The translations under genes and the position numbers were made by a program. This document shows positions 52,031 through 60,971 of a DNA stretch of 64,000 nt, in pieces. The notes under the pieces are model-generated. The model searched no databases. It saw only the letters and a program-made list of their open reading frames with translations, and was not told where the DNA came from. Every line of letters starts with the position of its first letter. Within the stretch, counting starts at the first letter, position 1. Location: assembly GCF_000495855.1 (NCBI RefSeq), contig NZ_AWGF01000021.1, positions 1-64,000 on the forward strand, given 5' to 3'. The DNA is from Asticcacaulis sp. YBE204 (lineage in GTDB: Bacteria > Pseudomonadota > Alphaproteobacteria > Caulobacterales > Caulobacteraceae).

Positions 52031-52477
52031 TTAACGGCGATAGGCATAGTCCTGACCGTCGCGACGGACCCAGTAGCGATCGTAATACGGACGCTGAGTG
52101 AATTGGGCGACACGATAACCTTCAGGGGGCGCTTCCGGCGTGTAATATCCGCGATCATAAATATAGTAGCGGCTGTTGAGGCAGTTGGCCGCCGACGTTT
52201 CTTTTTCCTTGTTTTTCTTACCGACCTGATTGCCGATCACGCCGCCGACGATGGCGCCCAGAATCGTGCCTTCGGTCTTGTTGCCCTTACCGGCGACGAC
52301 ATTGCCGACCACGGCACCGGCGCCGGCGCCGATCACCGTCCCTTTGGTGCGGGCCGAGCTCTCTTTCTGATAGCACCAGCCGTCATAGCTCTGCGCAGAG
52401 GCGGAAGCGGTCGCGGCCAGAGACAGGACACCGGCCAAAGCGGCAGCGCTCAACAGGATTTTCGTCTTATGTGTCAT
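52031..52477 (-). CDS. Exported glycine-zipper protein, paralogue C
   Basis: 148 residues. Signal peptide ends near ASASA. DGWCYQKE precedes the glycine zipper GTVIGAGAGAVVGNVVAGKGN and GTILGAIVGGVIGNQVGK. The C-terminal module is CLNSRYYIYDRGYYTPEAPPEGYRVAQF. Closest in layout to paralogue B. Each of the three genes has its own terminator, so they are probably regulated separately. Confidence 0.78.
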   Translation of the reverse strand: MTHKTKILLSAAALAGVLSLAATASASAQSYDGWCYQKESSARTKGTVIGAGAGAVVGNVVAGKGNKTEGTILGAIVGGVIGNQVGKKNKEKETSAANCLNSRYYIYDRGYYTPEAPPEGYRVAQFTQRPYYDRYWVRRDGQDYAYRR

Positions 52478-52720
52478 AGTGCACCTCTATATTTAGGCCC
52501 GCCGGTTTCCGGTTACGGGCAGTGTGCCCGTGCATGGGCGCTTCGTGATATCGAGACAGTGAACCTGACGAGCTAAACTTTCGATGCCCAAGCCGGGGGG
52601 TGAAATAAGGATAGGGGAAAGAACCTTCCCTTACGGAAATGGCAAAAAAGCCATAGATTTCGCGCTTGCAACAAAACCGCCACGATCCCGTTGCAAAAGC
52701 GACATCCTGTGTTAGCGTAA

Positions 52721-52769
52721 CCCCGCTACCCCTGACCAACAAAGGGGCGCACAGGGGTAAATCGCGGGG
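52721..52769 (+). promoter_or_regulatory. Hairpin-forming leader upstream of TonB receptor
   Basis: TACCCCTG (52727-52734) pairs with CAGGGGTA (52752-52759). Just outside, CCCCGC (52721-52726) can pair with GCGGGG further on. The structure lies 30-80 nt before the receptor start. It could be a leader RNA element or a protein operator. Confidence 0.4.
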
Positions 52770-52801
52770 GAAGGACATGAATCCATTGAGGAAAACCCAG
52801 C

Positions 52802-55030
52802 ATGTCCAAACTGAATCAACGCGCACCGAATAAACTGACCGCTGCCCTGAGCGGCGCTTCCCTCCTCGTCCTCAGCCTGTGCGCCGGTCAGGCCGTCGCC
52901 GAAGACGCCCCGCCCGCTGAAGACGGATCGGTCACCGAAGTCGTCGTCACGGCTTCGCGCCGTCTGGAAAAAGCCATCGACGTGCCGATCGCCGTCACCA
53001 CCATTTCCGGCACCAAGCTCGACGTCATCAATTCGTCCGGCCTCGACATCCGCGTCCTGTCGGCGCGCACCCCGTCGCTGACGGTGGAATCGTCCTTCGG
53101 CCGCACCTATCCGCGCTTCTATATCCGCGGCCTCGGCAATCCCGATTTCGACGTCAATGCCGCCCAGCCGGTATCGGTCGTCTATGACGGCGTGGCGATG
53201 GAAAGCCCGATGCTGAAGGCCTTCCCGATCTTCGATCTGGCCTCGGTCGAAGTCCTGCGCGGCCCGCAAGGCACCCTGTTCGGTCGCAACACCCCCGCCG
53301 GTGTGGTCAAGCTCGATTCGGCCAAGCCGTCGGACATCTTCGGCGGCTATTACAGCGTCGCCGCCGGCAACCTCGGCACGGTCAATGCCGAAGGCGCGAT
53401 CACCGGCCCGCTCGGTCACGGCTTCACCGCCCGCCTGTCCGGCCTCGTTCAGCGCCGCGACGACTGGGTCGACAATATTTCGGGCTCGGCCATCTCGCCC
53501 AAGAAACTCGAAGGCTATGAGGACAAGGCCCTGCGCGCGCAACTGGCCTATGAGAACGGCAATTTCAATGCCCTGCTCAACGTCCACGTCCGCGACCTTG
53601 ACGGTACGCCGCGTATCTTCCGCGCCGGTGTGTTCCAAAAGGGTACCAACGACTTCATCGCCGGTTTCGACATCAAGAAGGTGTCGCTGGACGGTCTGGC
53701 CAGCCAGAGCCTGTCGTCGGGCGGCGTCGGCCTGACGATGTCCTATGCCTTCGAGGGCATGGGTACGCTGAACTCGATCACGGCCTTTGAAACGGCCGAG
53801 GTCTCTTCGACCGGCGATATCGACGGCGGCAGCATCTATAGCGGCACCGGCCTATATCGCGGGGCCTTCCCATCCAATACCGGCGGCACGTCGAAGCCGA
53901 CCGAGTTCTCGCAGGAACTGCGCTTCGAGACCGAGCAATTCGGCAAGTGGCGCGGTCAGTTCGGTGTCTATTACTTCACCCAGACCCTGAAATTCTCCGA
54001 AAAGGGGTACGATAGCGCGGGCAAGCAGAACCAGAACGTCCTGCACGACAACCTGAACATCAACTACGGCCTCTTCGGTTCGGCGGAATATCAGGCGACC
54101 GACAAGCTGACCCTGCGCGGCGGCCTGCGCTATTCGTCCGATCGCAAGAAGGATCTGGTCGGCGGTCAGGCGACCCTGCCCGGCGTAACCCTGCCGGTGA
54201 CGACCCGCGTCGACGGCGACAACGTGTCGGGCGATTTCAGCGCCACCTACGTGCTGACGCCGTCGGTCAACCTCTATGCCCGCGTCGCCACCGGCTATCT
54301 GGCCCCGGCGATTCAGGATCGTGTCAACTTCTTCGGCGCGCCGACCACCGCCACGGAACAGACCTCGACCTCCGGCGAAGTCGGCATGAAGGGCGTCTTC
54401 ATGCAGCGCAAGTTGCGCTTCGACCTGAGCGTCTATGCGTTCGAGACCAAGGACATCCAGCTGACCGCCGTCGGCGGCTCGGTCAATACGGCCAAGCTGA
54501 TCAACGCGGAAAAGGCCATCGGCCGCGGTATCGAAATCGACCTCGAAGCCCGTCCGATCGCCAACCTCGTCCTGACCGCCGGCGCCAGCTACAACTATAC
54601 CGAAATCCAGGACCCCACGCTGGGCGTCGGCCCCTGCGGCGGCGGCTGTACGATGCGCGATCCGATCGTCGGCGGCTTTGCCCGTATCGACGGCAATCCG
54701 CTGCCTCAGGCCCCGAAGCTGGTCACCAACCTGACGGCGCAATATAGCTGGCCCCTGACCAGCGGCGCCAAGGTCTTCGTCTATGGCGACTACGCCTATC
54801 GCTCGACGGTCAATTTCTTCCTCTACGAGGCCGTGGAGTTCAAGGGCAAGGCCTTCGGTCAACTGGGCCTGCGCGGCGGTTATGTGACGTCGGGCGGCAT
54901 GGAAATCGCCGCCTATGTCCGCAACCTGTCGGACGAGATCGTCGCCGAAAGTGCCATCGACTTCAACAACCTGACCGGGATGGTGTCGGAACCCCGCACC
55001 TATGGCATCAGTCTGAAGAAGGCGTTCTAA
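52802..55030 (+). CDS. TonB-dependent receptor (742 aa)
   Basis: Signal peptide to about residue 33 (GQAVA), TonB box VTEVVVTASRR, plug domain with YIRGLGNPDFD and VEVLRGPQGTLFGRNTPAGVVKL. A 22-strand barrel ends in an aromatic residue (YGISLKKAF). The plug pattern is that of siderophore/oligosaccharide receptors common in Caulobacterales and Sphingomonadales. No transporter or enzyme gene flanks it, so the ligand cannot be inferred. Confidence 0.93.
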   Translation: MSKLNQRAPNKLTAALSGASLLVLSLCAGQAVAEDAPPAEDGSVTEVVVTASRRLEKAIDVPIAVTTISGTKLDVINSSGLDIRVLSARTPSLTVESSFGRTYPRFYIRGLGNPDFDVNAAQPVSVVYDGVAMESPMLKAFPIFDLASVEVLRGPQGTLFGRNTPAGVVKLDSAKPSDIFGGYYSVAAGNLGTVNAEGAITGPLGHGFTARLSGLVQRRDDWVDNISGSAISPKKLEGYEDKALRAQLAYENGNFNALLNVHVRDLDGTPRIFRAGVFQKGTNDFIAGFDIKKVSLDGLASQSLSSGGVGLTMSYAFEGMGTLNSITAFETAEVSSTGDIDGGSIYSGTGLYRGAFPSNTGGTSKPTEFSQELRFETEQFGKWRGQFGVYYFTQTLKFSEKGYDSAGKQNQNVLHDNLNINYGLFGSAEYQATDKLTLRGGLRYSSDRKKDLVGGQATLPGVTLPVTTRVDGDNVSGDFSATYVLTPSVNLYARVATGYLAPAIQDRVNFFGAPTTATEQTSTSGEVGMKGVFMQRKLRFDLSVYAFETKDIQLTAVGGSVNTAKLINAEKAIGRGIEIDLEARPIANLVLTAGASYNYTEIQDPTLGVGPCGGGCTMRDPIVGGFARIDGNPLPQAPKLVTNLTAQYSWPLTSGAKVFVYGDYAYRSTVNFFLYEAVEFKGKAFGQLGLRGGYVTSGGMEIAAYVRNLSDEIVAESAIDFNNLTGMVSEPRTYGISLKKAF

Positions 55031-55075
55031 AAAAGCGCCTTGGCTGGGCCGAACTTCGTTTTGGAGCCATACAAG

Positions 55076-55110
55076 GAAAGCCCCCGGTCATGGCCGGGGG
55101 CTTTCTTTTA
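55076..55110. terminator. Bidirectional terminator
   Basis: 12-bp perfect stem (55076-55087 with 55094-55105) with T-rich runs on both sides, between the convergent receptor and GH19-type genes. Confidence 0.88.
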
Positions 55111-55701
55111 CGCGGTCAGCGCCACGTGGAACTGTCTGGCATAGCCCGCGATGGTGCTGGCGCGGTCCACGCCATTGATGATGCGCCGCGCCTCGATCCA
55201 GTCGGTATGGCTTTGGGTGAAATAGTCGCCCAGTGCCTTGCCGCTGAACAGGCCGCGCGTCATGCCGACGAACAGGATCCTCGCGGCGATATCAGGCTGC
55301 ACGGCCAGATCGGGTTCATTGATCAGGTCGATCCCCAGCACTTCGCCCATGCGTTTGTAGTTGGCCTTCCACGTCAGTTGCACAAAGCCTCGTCCGGCAT
55401 AGCGCACGCCGTCACCGGGCGTCAGGTTGCCGTTCTTCCGCGCCAAAGCCGCGCGCGCCGGATCTTTGCTGTGCGGGTCGTACATCCGCCTGAGATAGGC
55501 CGCACCGCCCTTTTCCTTGGCCGGCTGCATCGTAAAGCCCGTCTCGTGATAAGCCGTCGCCAATCCGTAGGCCAGTTCGCGCGCGTCGTCGGCCTGCCAC
55601 ACCGCAAGGATGGCTTCGATCCCTTCGACCTGTTTCGGTTTCAGCTTTCCACCGAACAGCGAGGTGCGGATAGAGGTATAAAAACGGTCGCGATCAGTCA
55701 T
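55108..55701 (-). CDS. GH19-type chitinase/endolysin-like hydrolase
   Basis: 197 residues, no signal peptide. The GH19 pattern is visible: catalytic Glu region AYGLATAYHETGFTM, then GDGVRYAGRGFVQLTWKANYKRM with the usual GRGxxQLT core. Family members cleave chitin or peptidoglycan; this short version without export signal resembles phage endolysins. No other phage gene is close by. Confidence 0.8.
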   Translation of the reverse strand: MTDRDRFYTSIRTSLFGGKLKPKQVEGIEAILAVWQADDARELAYGLATAYHETGFTMQPAKEKGGAAYLRRMYDPHSKDPARAALARKNGNLTPGDGVRYAGRGFVQLTWKANYKRMGEVLGIDLINEPDLAVQPDIAARILFVGMTRGLFSGKALGDYFTQSHTDWIEARRIINGVDRASTIAGYARQFHVALTA

Positions 55702-55753
55702 GGTAGGGCCCTCTTAAAGAGGAACAGCCTAGGCGCACGCCGCACGACGGGGA

Positions 55754-56470
55754 TTAATCGAGGGGATTTTCCGGCAAGGCCCAGTCGATGGGGTCGACGC
55801 CCTTCATGTCCAGCCAGGCATTGGCCTTGGAAAACGGGCGGCTGCCAAGAAATCCGTTGTGCGCCGACAGCGGCGACGGGTGCGCCGATTTGAGGATCAG
55901 GTGCCGCGACGGATCGACGAATGAGGCCTTTTTCTGGGCATAAGCCCCCCACAGAATGAAGACCACCGGCTGCGGCAGTTCATTCACCCGCGCGATCACC
56001 GCGTCGGTGAAACGCTCCCAGCCCTTGCCCTGGTGAGCGGCGGCCTTGCCTTCTTCGACGGTCAGAACACTGTTGAGCAGCAGAACGCCCTGCTTCGCCC
56101 AGGCTTCGAGGAACCCGTTCCGGGCGGGCGGGATACCGAGGTCGGCGTTCAGTTCCTTGTAGATATTGATCAGCGACGGCGGGATACGCACGCCCGGGCG
56201 GACCGAAAAACACAGGCCGTGCGCCTGACCTTCGCCGTGATAGGGGTCCTGCCCCAGAATGACGACCTTGACGGTGTCCGGCGGCGTCAGGTTGAGGGCG
56301 CGGAAATATTCGTTACCTCTGGGAAAAATGCGCTTGCCCGCCGCCTTCTCGGTTTGCAGAAACTGTTTCAGCACCTGCATGTAGGGGCTGGCGAATTCGT
56401 TGGCCAGCAAGGCCTTCCATTGCGGGTCGAGGGCACCGTCGGGAGCGGTTTGGGTCGCGGTATCGGTCAT
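55754..56470 (-). CDS. ung: Uracil-DNA glycosylase (family 1)
   Basis: 238 residues from ATG 56470. Catalytic motif [18 protein letters not shown] (Asp as base activator), the [12 protein letters not shown] segment and the C-terminal [18 protein letters not shown] minor-groove loop with catalytic His. Removes uracil from DNA in base-excision repair. Confidence 0.96.
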   Translation of the reverse strand: MTDTATQTAPDGALDPQWKALLANEFASPYMQVLKQFLQTEKAAGKRIFPRGNEYFRALNLTPPDTVKVVILGQDPYHGEGQAHGLCFSVRPGVRIPPSLINIYKELNADLGIPPARNGFLEAWAKQGVLLLNSVLTVEEGKAAAHQGKGWERFTDAVIARVNELPQPVVFILWGAYAQKKASFVDPSRHLILKSAHPSPLSAHNGFLGSRPFSKANAWLDMKGVDPIDWALPENPLD

Positions 56471-56510
56471 GCGCGCATCAAGCCGCGACTCCCGCGTACG
56501 GTCAAGGCCG

Positions 56511-56954
56511 TCACGACTTTGTGCAGTTGCCAACCCTGCGCCCGCTCAGGTCGATATCGACGCGCGTACCGGATTTCGTACCGCTCACCTTGCCGGTCAG
56601 GGTATCGCCGGCGAAGGTGATCTGGCCCGTAGCATCGGCCTTGTCGCATTTGGCGACCCAGCGGACCGTATTGCCGTCGCGCGTGATTTGCTGGTTCGGG
56701 CATTGGGCGCTGGACAGGGCTTTGGGCGGATTGCGACGGTCCTCGGCGCTCAGGCACACCGTGTCGGTATTGGCGGGCAAAGACAGGCCGCTGATCCGCG
56801 TCATGGCGGTGACTTCCCAGGCTTCGTCCTTGCCTGTAGACGGGTTTTCGGTCGCTGCCACAGCCTGTTCGTTGAGCGCCATCGACACCACCGGCACGAC
56901 GCCCATGACGACGAAGGCAAAGACAAACCCACCAATACGCTTGAACACCGACAT
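56511..56954 (-). CDS. DUF3617-like exported protein
   Basis: 147 residues from ATG 56954. Signal peptide or anchor ([18 protein letters not shown]). The mature part has the DUF3617 look: [26 protein letters not shown], and conserved Cys ([18 protein letters not shown]) with a final NCTKS. Periplasmic; function unknown. Confidence 0.72.
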   Translation of the reverse strand: MSVFKRIGGFVFAFVVMGVVPVVSMALNEQAVAATENPSTGKDEAWEVTAMTRISGLSLPANTDTVCLSAEDRRNPPKALSSAQCPNQQITRDGNTVRWVAKCDKADATGQITFAGDTLTGKVSGTKSGTRVDIDLSGRRVGNCTKS

Positions 56955-57194
56955 GATAACTCCACCCATAAATGCGCAATCGTTTCTCTAGCCGGGGAAG
57001 GGTTTGCGGCAAAATGCGGAGCGTGGCCTCCTTTGATAAAGAGGCCATAAAGACACCGGTTAATGATTGATAATGGTTCGCAGTCGTGCAAGTGTGCCCA
57101 CCAATGGCGGGGGCCAATACGCGCATCCCAAAAAGTGCTCTGCGGTTTTTGGATCAGATGCGCGACCAGAAAAACGGTATTATAGGAACACACA

Positions 57195-57716
57195 ATGCGC
57201 GCAGTACTTCTGTCCGGCCTTCTGGCCACCGCTCTCGCTTCAGCCGCCTGCGCGGCGACGCCCGGCACCCTGACCGGCAATGACGGCAAGGCCATCGGCA
57301 CCGTCACCGTCACCCCGGCCCCCAAGGGCGTTATCCTGAAAATCGACGCTGCGGGCCTGCCGGAAGGTTGGCACGGCGTCCATTTCCATGCCAAGGGCGA
57401 TTGCGGCGACACCGCCAAATTCCAGAACTCCGGAGGGCACGTGCACGATTCGGCCGCGGCCCTGACCCACGGCCTGCTCAATCCCGCCTCGAACGATTCC
57501 GGCGACCTGACCAATATCTACGTCCACAAGGACGGCACGGTGAAGGCGGAAATCTATTCGTCTTTCGTCGTGGCCGAAGCCAAGGACGGCTCGGCGCTTC
57601 CGGCGCTCAAGGACGCGGACGGCACCGCCGTCGTGATCCACGCCTCCGCCGACGACTACACCACCCAGCCGATCGGCGGCGCCGGTGCCCGCATCGCCTG
57701 CGCGGTCCTGCCGTAG
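57195..57716 (+). CDS. sodC: Periplasmic Cu/Zn superoxide dismutase
   Basis: 173 residues. The signal sequence ends LASAACAAT, so either signal peptidase I or a weak lipobox could apply. Copper and zinc ligands are visible: HGVHFHAKGDC (two Cu His plus disulfide Cys), NSGGHVHD (bridging and Zn His), and the C-terminal Arg/Cys region GGAGARIACAVLP. Detoxifies periplasmic superoxide. Confidence 0.93.
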   Translation: MRAVLLSGLLATALASAACAATPGTLTGNDGKAIGTVTVTPAPKGVILKIDAAGLPEGWHGVHFHAKGDCGDTAKFQNSGGHVHDSAAALTHGLLNPASNDSGDLTNIYVHKDGTVKAEIYSSFVVAEAKDGSALPALKDADGTAVVIHASADDYTTQPIGGAGARIACAVLP

Positions 57717-57741
57717 ACGCGAAACGTTTTTAATTTACCGG

Positions 57742-57772
57742 AAAACCCCGTCATTTATGGCGGGGTTTTTTC
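57742..57772 (+). terminator. Intrinsic terminator after sodC
   Basis: 7-bp stem (57744-57750 with 57761-57767) and T6 run. Confidence 0.85.
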
Positions 57773-57802
57773 GTTTGTGGCTGAAGAAAACGGTTAAGCT
57801 AT

Positions 57803-57994
57803 CTCCCTCCTCCCTACGCAGTGAGGAGGTGGCGCGACGAAGTCGTGACAGAGGGGTACGACTCCGAACAACACAGCACGTTGAATAGCTTGGCGTTATC
57901 CCCCTCCGCCTCAACGCTGTGCGTTTCGGCCATCGCTGGCGAAGGCTATACCTTCGCTGACGCTATACCCCACGCAAGCGTAGGGAGGAGGGAG
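57803..57994. repeat. Intergenic repeat with 17-bp inverted ends
   Basis: CTCCCTCCTCCCTACGC (57803-57819) is the exact inverse of 57978-57994. The interior carries phrases such as GGAGGTGGCGCGACGAAGTCGTGAC (in two parts) and GGCGAAGGCTATACC. A second, related-looking unit lies at 62065-62277. Likely a dispersed non-coding repeat element or a miniature transposon relic. Confidence 0.65.
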
Positions 57995-57997
57995 AAA

Positions 57998-58029
57998 AAG
58001 AAGGCCCTCCCGTATCGAACGGAAGGGCC
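57998..58029 (-). terminator. Terminator of SYLF gene (minus strand)
   Basis: GGCCCTCCCGT (58003-58013) pairs with ACGGAAGGGCC (58019-58029), one mismatch, with a T-rich run on the minus strand. Confidence 0.55.
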
Positions 58030-58101
58030 AGTTGCTCAGGGAAGTCACCCAGAAAGACTTACCGAGATCTCTGAGGAAGAGATGATGTGTGCCGCCAGGG
58101 G

Positions 58102-58677
58102 CTAATTTTTGATCTTCGAAATCTTGGTGCCTTCGATCGACACCCCGGCCATCAGGCCCTGCTGATTGAAAATGAACGCATAGGCGTCGTCTTTCAGCGT
58201 CGAGGTCGACAGGTTCGCCGCCAGACCTTCGTCGACCACGACCACCGTCGGGCCGACACCGATTTCCCAGCCCTTGGTCTCCTTGATGTAGGTCACGGCC
58301 TTGTCGGTCATCAGGAATACCGCATAGCCGTAGGACTGCGCCCCGGCCTGAAGGCCCCAGGAGCCCGAAAACGAGTTGTAATAGGCGTCGTCCTCGCCCT
58401 TGTGCGTCAGGACGCCTTCGCCATAGGCCCCGCCGAAGACCAGACCGGCCTTGACGACGTTCGGGAAGACCAGAACGGCCTTGGCCTTGGCGCCGATGGC
58501 CTTGGCGGTCGGGTTTTTGGCATAGAGGTTGGTCAGCGCCTGTTTCGCATCGAGGTCCAGATCGGCCTTAGTGGCTTGCGCAAAGGCGGTTTGCGGCAGG
58601 AGCGCGGGCGTAACGGTTGCGCCGGCGACGACGCAGGCCATGAGGATTGATTTCAGCGAAAAGTCTATTTTGAACAC
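58102..58677 (-). CDS. SYLF-domain (YSC84-like) lipid-binding exported protein
   Basis: 191 residues. Signal peptide (LMACVVAGATVTPALLPQTAFA). The SYLF domain follows: ALTNLYAKNPTAKAIGAKAKAVLVFPNVVKAGLVFGGAYGEGVL, then YGYAVFLMTDKAV and C-terminal GLMAGVSIEGTKISKI. These proteins bind lipids and are secreted or periplasmic in bacteria. Confidence 0.88.
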   Translation of the reverse strand: MFKIDFSLKSILMACVVAGATVTPALLPQTAFAQATKADLDLDAKQALTNLYAKNPTAKAIGAKAKAVLVFPNVVKAGLVFGGAYGEGVLTHKGEDDAYYNSFSGSWGLQAGAQSYGYAVFLMTDKAVTYIKETKGWEIGVGPTVVVVDEGLAANLSTSTLKDDAYAFIFNQQGLMAGVSIEGTKISKIKN

Positions 58678-58772
58678 GGCAACCTCATGTGTTGAATGAG
58701 GTCAATTGACCATGCCCAAGGTTGCGATCCCATCCGACAGGGGGCCGCTTCGCATAAAGAGCGCGTAAAAAA

Positions 58773-59390
58773 TCAGAAGGCGGCAGGCGCTTCGAATCGC
58801 AGAGCTTCGCCAGTCACAGGATGCGGCAGGTCAAGCCGTTCGGCGTGCAGCCACAGGCGCGAGCTCAAAGCCTGTATTTCCGTGGGTGCATAGAAGACAT
58901 CGCCGATGATAGGATGCCCCAGCGCCATCATATGCACACGCAACTGATGCGACCGGCCCGTGACGGGTTCCAGTTCCACCCGCGTCCGGTCAGCCTCACG
59001 CGCGATGACGCGATAGCGCGTCAGAGACGGCTTGCCGATGGTGTAATCGATCATCTGCTTCGGGCGGTTGGGCCAGTCTGTGATCAGCGGCAGATCGACC
59101 TCGCCTTCCTCATCCCTAACCTGCCCGGCCACCACCGCCACATAGCGTTTATGCACCCGACGCTCGGCGAAAGCGATGGACAGGGTCCGGTGCGCTTCGG
59201 CCCCGCGCGCCATGACGATCAGACCGGATGTCGCCATGTCGAGCCGATGCACGATCAGGGCGTCGGGCCATATCGCCTGAACGCGCGGGGCCAGCGAGTC
59301 CTTGTTTTCCGGCAAACGGCCGGGAACGCTCAACAACCCCGCCGGTTTATCGAACACCAGCAGGGCGTCGTCTTCGTACAGGGGTATCAT
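58773..59390 (-). CDS. RluA-family pseudouridine synthase
   Basis: 205 residues from ATG 59390, which overlaps the upstream stop (ATGA). Motif I LLVFDKPAGLLSVPG, catalytic motif IVHRLDMATSGL with Asp51, and GRSHQLRVHMMALGHPIIGD. The short, S4-less form matches RluA (23S rRNA U746 and tRNA U32). The exact site cannot be read from sequence. Confidence 0.9.
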   Translation of the reverse strand: MIPLYEDDALLVFDKPAGLLSVPGRLPENKDSLAPRVQAIWPDALIVHRLDMATSGLIVMARGAEAHRTLSIAFAERRVHKRYVAVVAGQVRDEEGEVDLPLITDWPNRPKQMIDYTIGKPSLTRYRVIAREADRTRVELEPVTGRSHQLRVHMMALGHPIIGDVFYAPTEIQALSSRLWLHAERLDLPHPVTGEALRFEAPAAF

Positions 59391-60049
59391 GCAATCCCCA
59401 GAAACGGACGCGGATCGGGACAGATCGTTTGCCAATGATCCCGTTCTGAGCGTTTGAACACACCGGGAAAGTCGCCGATCCTGTCGCCGATATCGAGGAT
59501 CAGCTGAAAATGCAGGTGCGGCGACCAGCCGCCATTGACGTCGGGCTCACCCAGCGCCGCCAGACGATCGCCCTGCGCAAATTCCTTGCCGACATAGAGA
59601 TCCTCAAGACTGTCGCGGCTCAGGTGCCCGTACAGCGTCCAGAAGATCATGTCCGGTTCCGGCATGTGCTCAAGGATCACCGTCGGGCCGTAATCCTTGA
59701 GGTTGTCATTGTCCTGAAACGAATGGACACGACCGTGGATCGGCGCGAACACGTCAGACCCGGCTGGCGCAAAGATGTCGATCCCCAGATGCACGGTTCG
59801 CCGCTCCCCGCCCTCTCCGGCAAAGACGTCGCTGTCGTAGATACCGCGATCCTCATCATATCCGCCGACGCGCAACGGCTCCCCCGGTTGAACCGCCCAT
59901 CCCGCCGGAATATCGCTGCCCCAGCCTTCCGCTTGCAGACCGCCCGCATCGAGACGGATCGGGCGGGCGGTCGCAAGACCCGCCATGACCTCCGCACTCG
60001 GTTCAGTGCGGCGCGATTGCCAGTCGAGAAAGGTTTTAAGATCGCTCAT
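59387..60049 (-). CDS. M23/LytM-type peptidase, cytosolic form
   Basis: 220 residues from ATG 60049, no signal peptide. The LytM zinc motifs are HLGIDIFAP (H-x-x-x-D), the YGHLS region, and SPHLHFQ (H-x-H). Similar M23 modules without export signal are found fused to aminotransferases in other bacteria. Coupled to the pseudouridine synthase gene by a 4-nt overlap. Function unknown. Confidence 0.8.
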   Translation of the reverse strand: MSDLKTFLDWQSRRTEPSAEVMAGLATARPIRLDAGGLQAEGWGSDIPAGWAVQPGEPLRVGGYDEDRGIYDSDVFAGEGGERRTVHLGIDIFAPAGSDVFAPIHGRVHSFQDNDNLKDYGPTVILEHMPEPDMIFWTLYGHLSRDSLEDLYVGKEFAQGDRLAALGEPDVNGGWSPHLHFQLILDIGDRIGDFPGVFKRSERDHWQTICPDPRPFLGIA

Positions 60050-60182
60050 ACGCCGTTTTATCGTGGAGGTCGCGCTTCGTCCACGCCCTGCTGACGTTTG
60101 TTGGCAATTACAACGTACATGCATTTTCCCACTCGACGCCCGCTGCGGTTTGGCGTTCAGTGCGGCAAACGGAGGTACTCCC

Positions 60183-60971
60183 ATGAGCGTCTATATCGGC
60201 ATCGGCGGCTGGAATTTCGAACCCTGGCGCGGGACCTTCTATCCGGACGGCCTGTCGCAGAAAAAGGAGCTGGAATATGCCAGCCGACAACTGACCTCGA
60301 TCGAGATCAACTCGACCTATTACGGTACGCAAAAGCCGGAAACCTTCGCCAAGTGGCGCGACGATACGCCCGACGGTTTCATCTTCTGCGTCAAGGGGTC
60401 GCGCTACACGACCAACCGCCGGGTTCTGGCCGAGGCCGGGGAGTCGATCGAGAAATTCATCGGCTCCGGCGTCACCGAGCTGAAGGACAAACTCGGACCG
60501 TTCAACTGGCAATTCATGGCGACGAAAAAGTACGATGCCGAGGATTTCGAGGCGTTCTTGAAACTGCTGCCGAAATCGCACGACGGAGTGGCGCTCCGTC
60601 ACGCGGTCGAGGTGCGCAGCCCGACCTTCCAGAACGCAGAGTTCATCGATATGGCGCGCCATTACAACGTCGCCGTGGTCAATGCCTTCGATGAGGACTT
60701 CCCGCAGATCGGCGATCAAACGTCGGACAGCTTCGTCTATATGCGTCTGCTGGGGACTGAAGAAAGCGAGCCCATCGGGTACAGCGAGGCGGCGCTCGAT
60801 GAATGGACGACGCGGTTGAAGACGATCTCGCACGGCAAGGTGCCGGAGGATATCGCCTGCGTCGGGCATAGAGGTGACGGCAAGCCGCGCGATGTCTTCG
60901 CCTATGTGATCAGCGGCGACAAGGTGAAGAACCCGCACGCCGCCAAGGCGCTGATTGAGAAGCTGAAATGA
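60183..60971 (+). CDS. DUF72 family protein
   Basis: 262 residues from ATG 60183. The TIM-barrel-like DUF72 pattern is clear: IGIGGWNFEPWRGTFYP, LTSIEINSTYYG, FIFCVKGSRYTTN and a C-terminal part with FVYMRLLG. A biochemical role is not established for the family. The next gene overlaps by 4 nt. Confidence 0.88.
   Translation: MSVYIGIGGWNFEPWRGTFYPDGLSQKKELEYASRQLTSIEINSTYYGTQKPETFAKWRDDTPDGFIFCVKGSRYTTNRRVLAEAGESIEKFIGSGVTELKDKLGPFNWQFMATKKYDAEDFEAFLKLLPKSHDGVALRHAVEVRSPTFQNAEFIDMARHYNVAVVNAFDEDFPQIGDQTSDSFVYMRLLGTEESEPIGYSEAALDEWTTRLKTISHGKVPEDIACVGHRGDGKPRDVFAYVISGDKVKNPHAAKALIEKLK

Noticed and set aside
55108-55701. Prophage lysis module around the GH19-type hydrolase
   Set aside because: No holin, spanin, integrase or structural phage gene lies nearby; it is a single gene among housekeeping genes.
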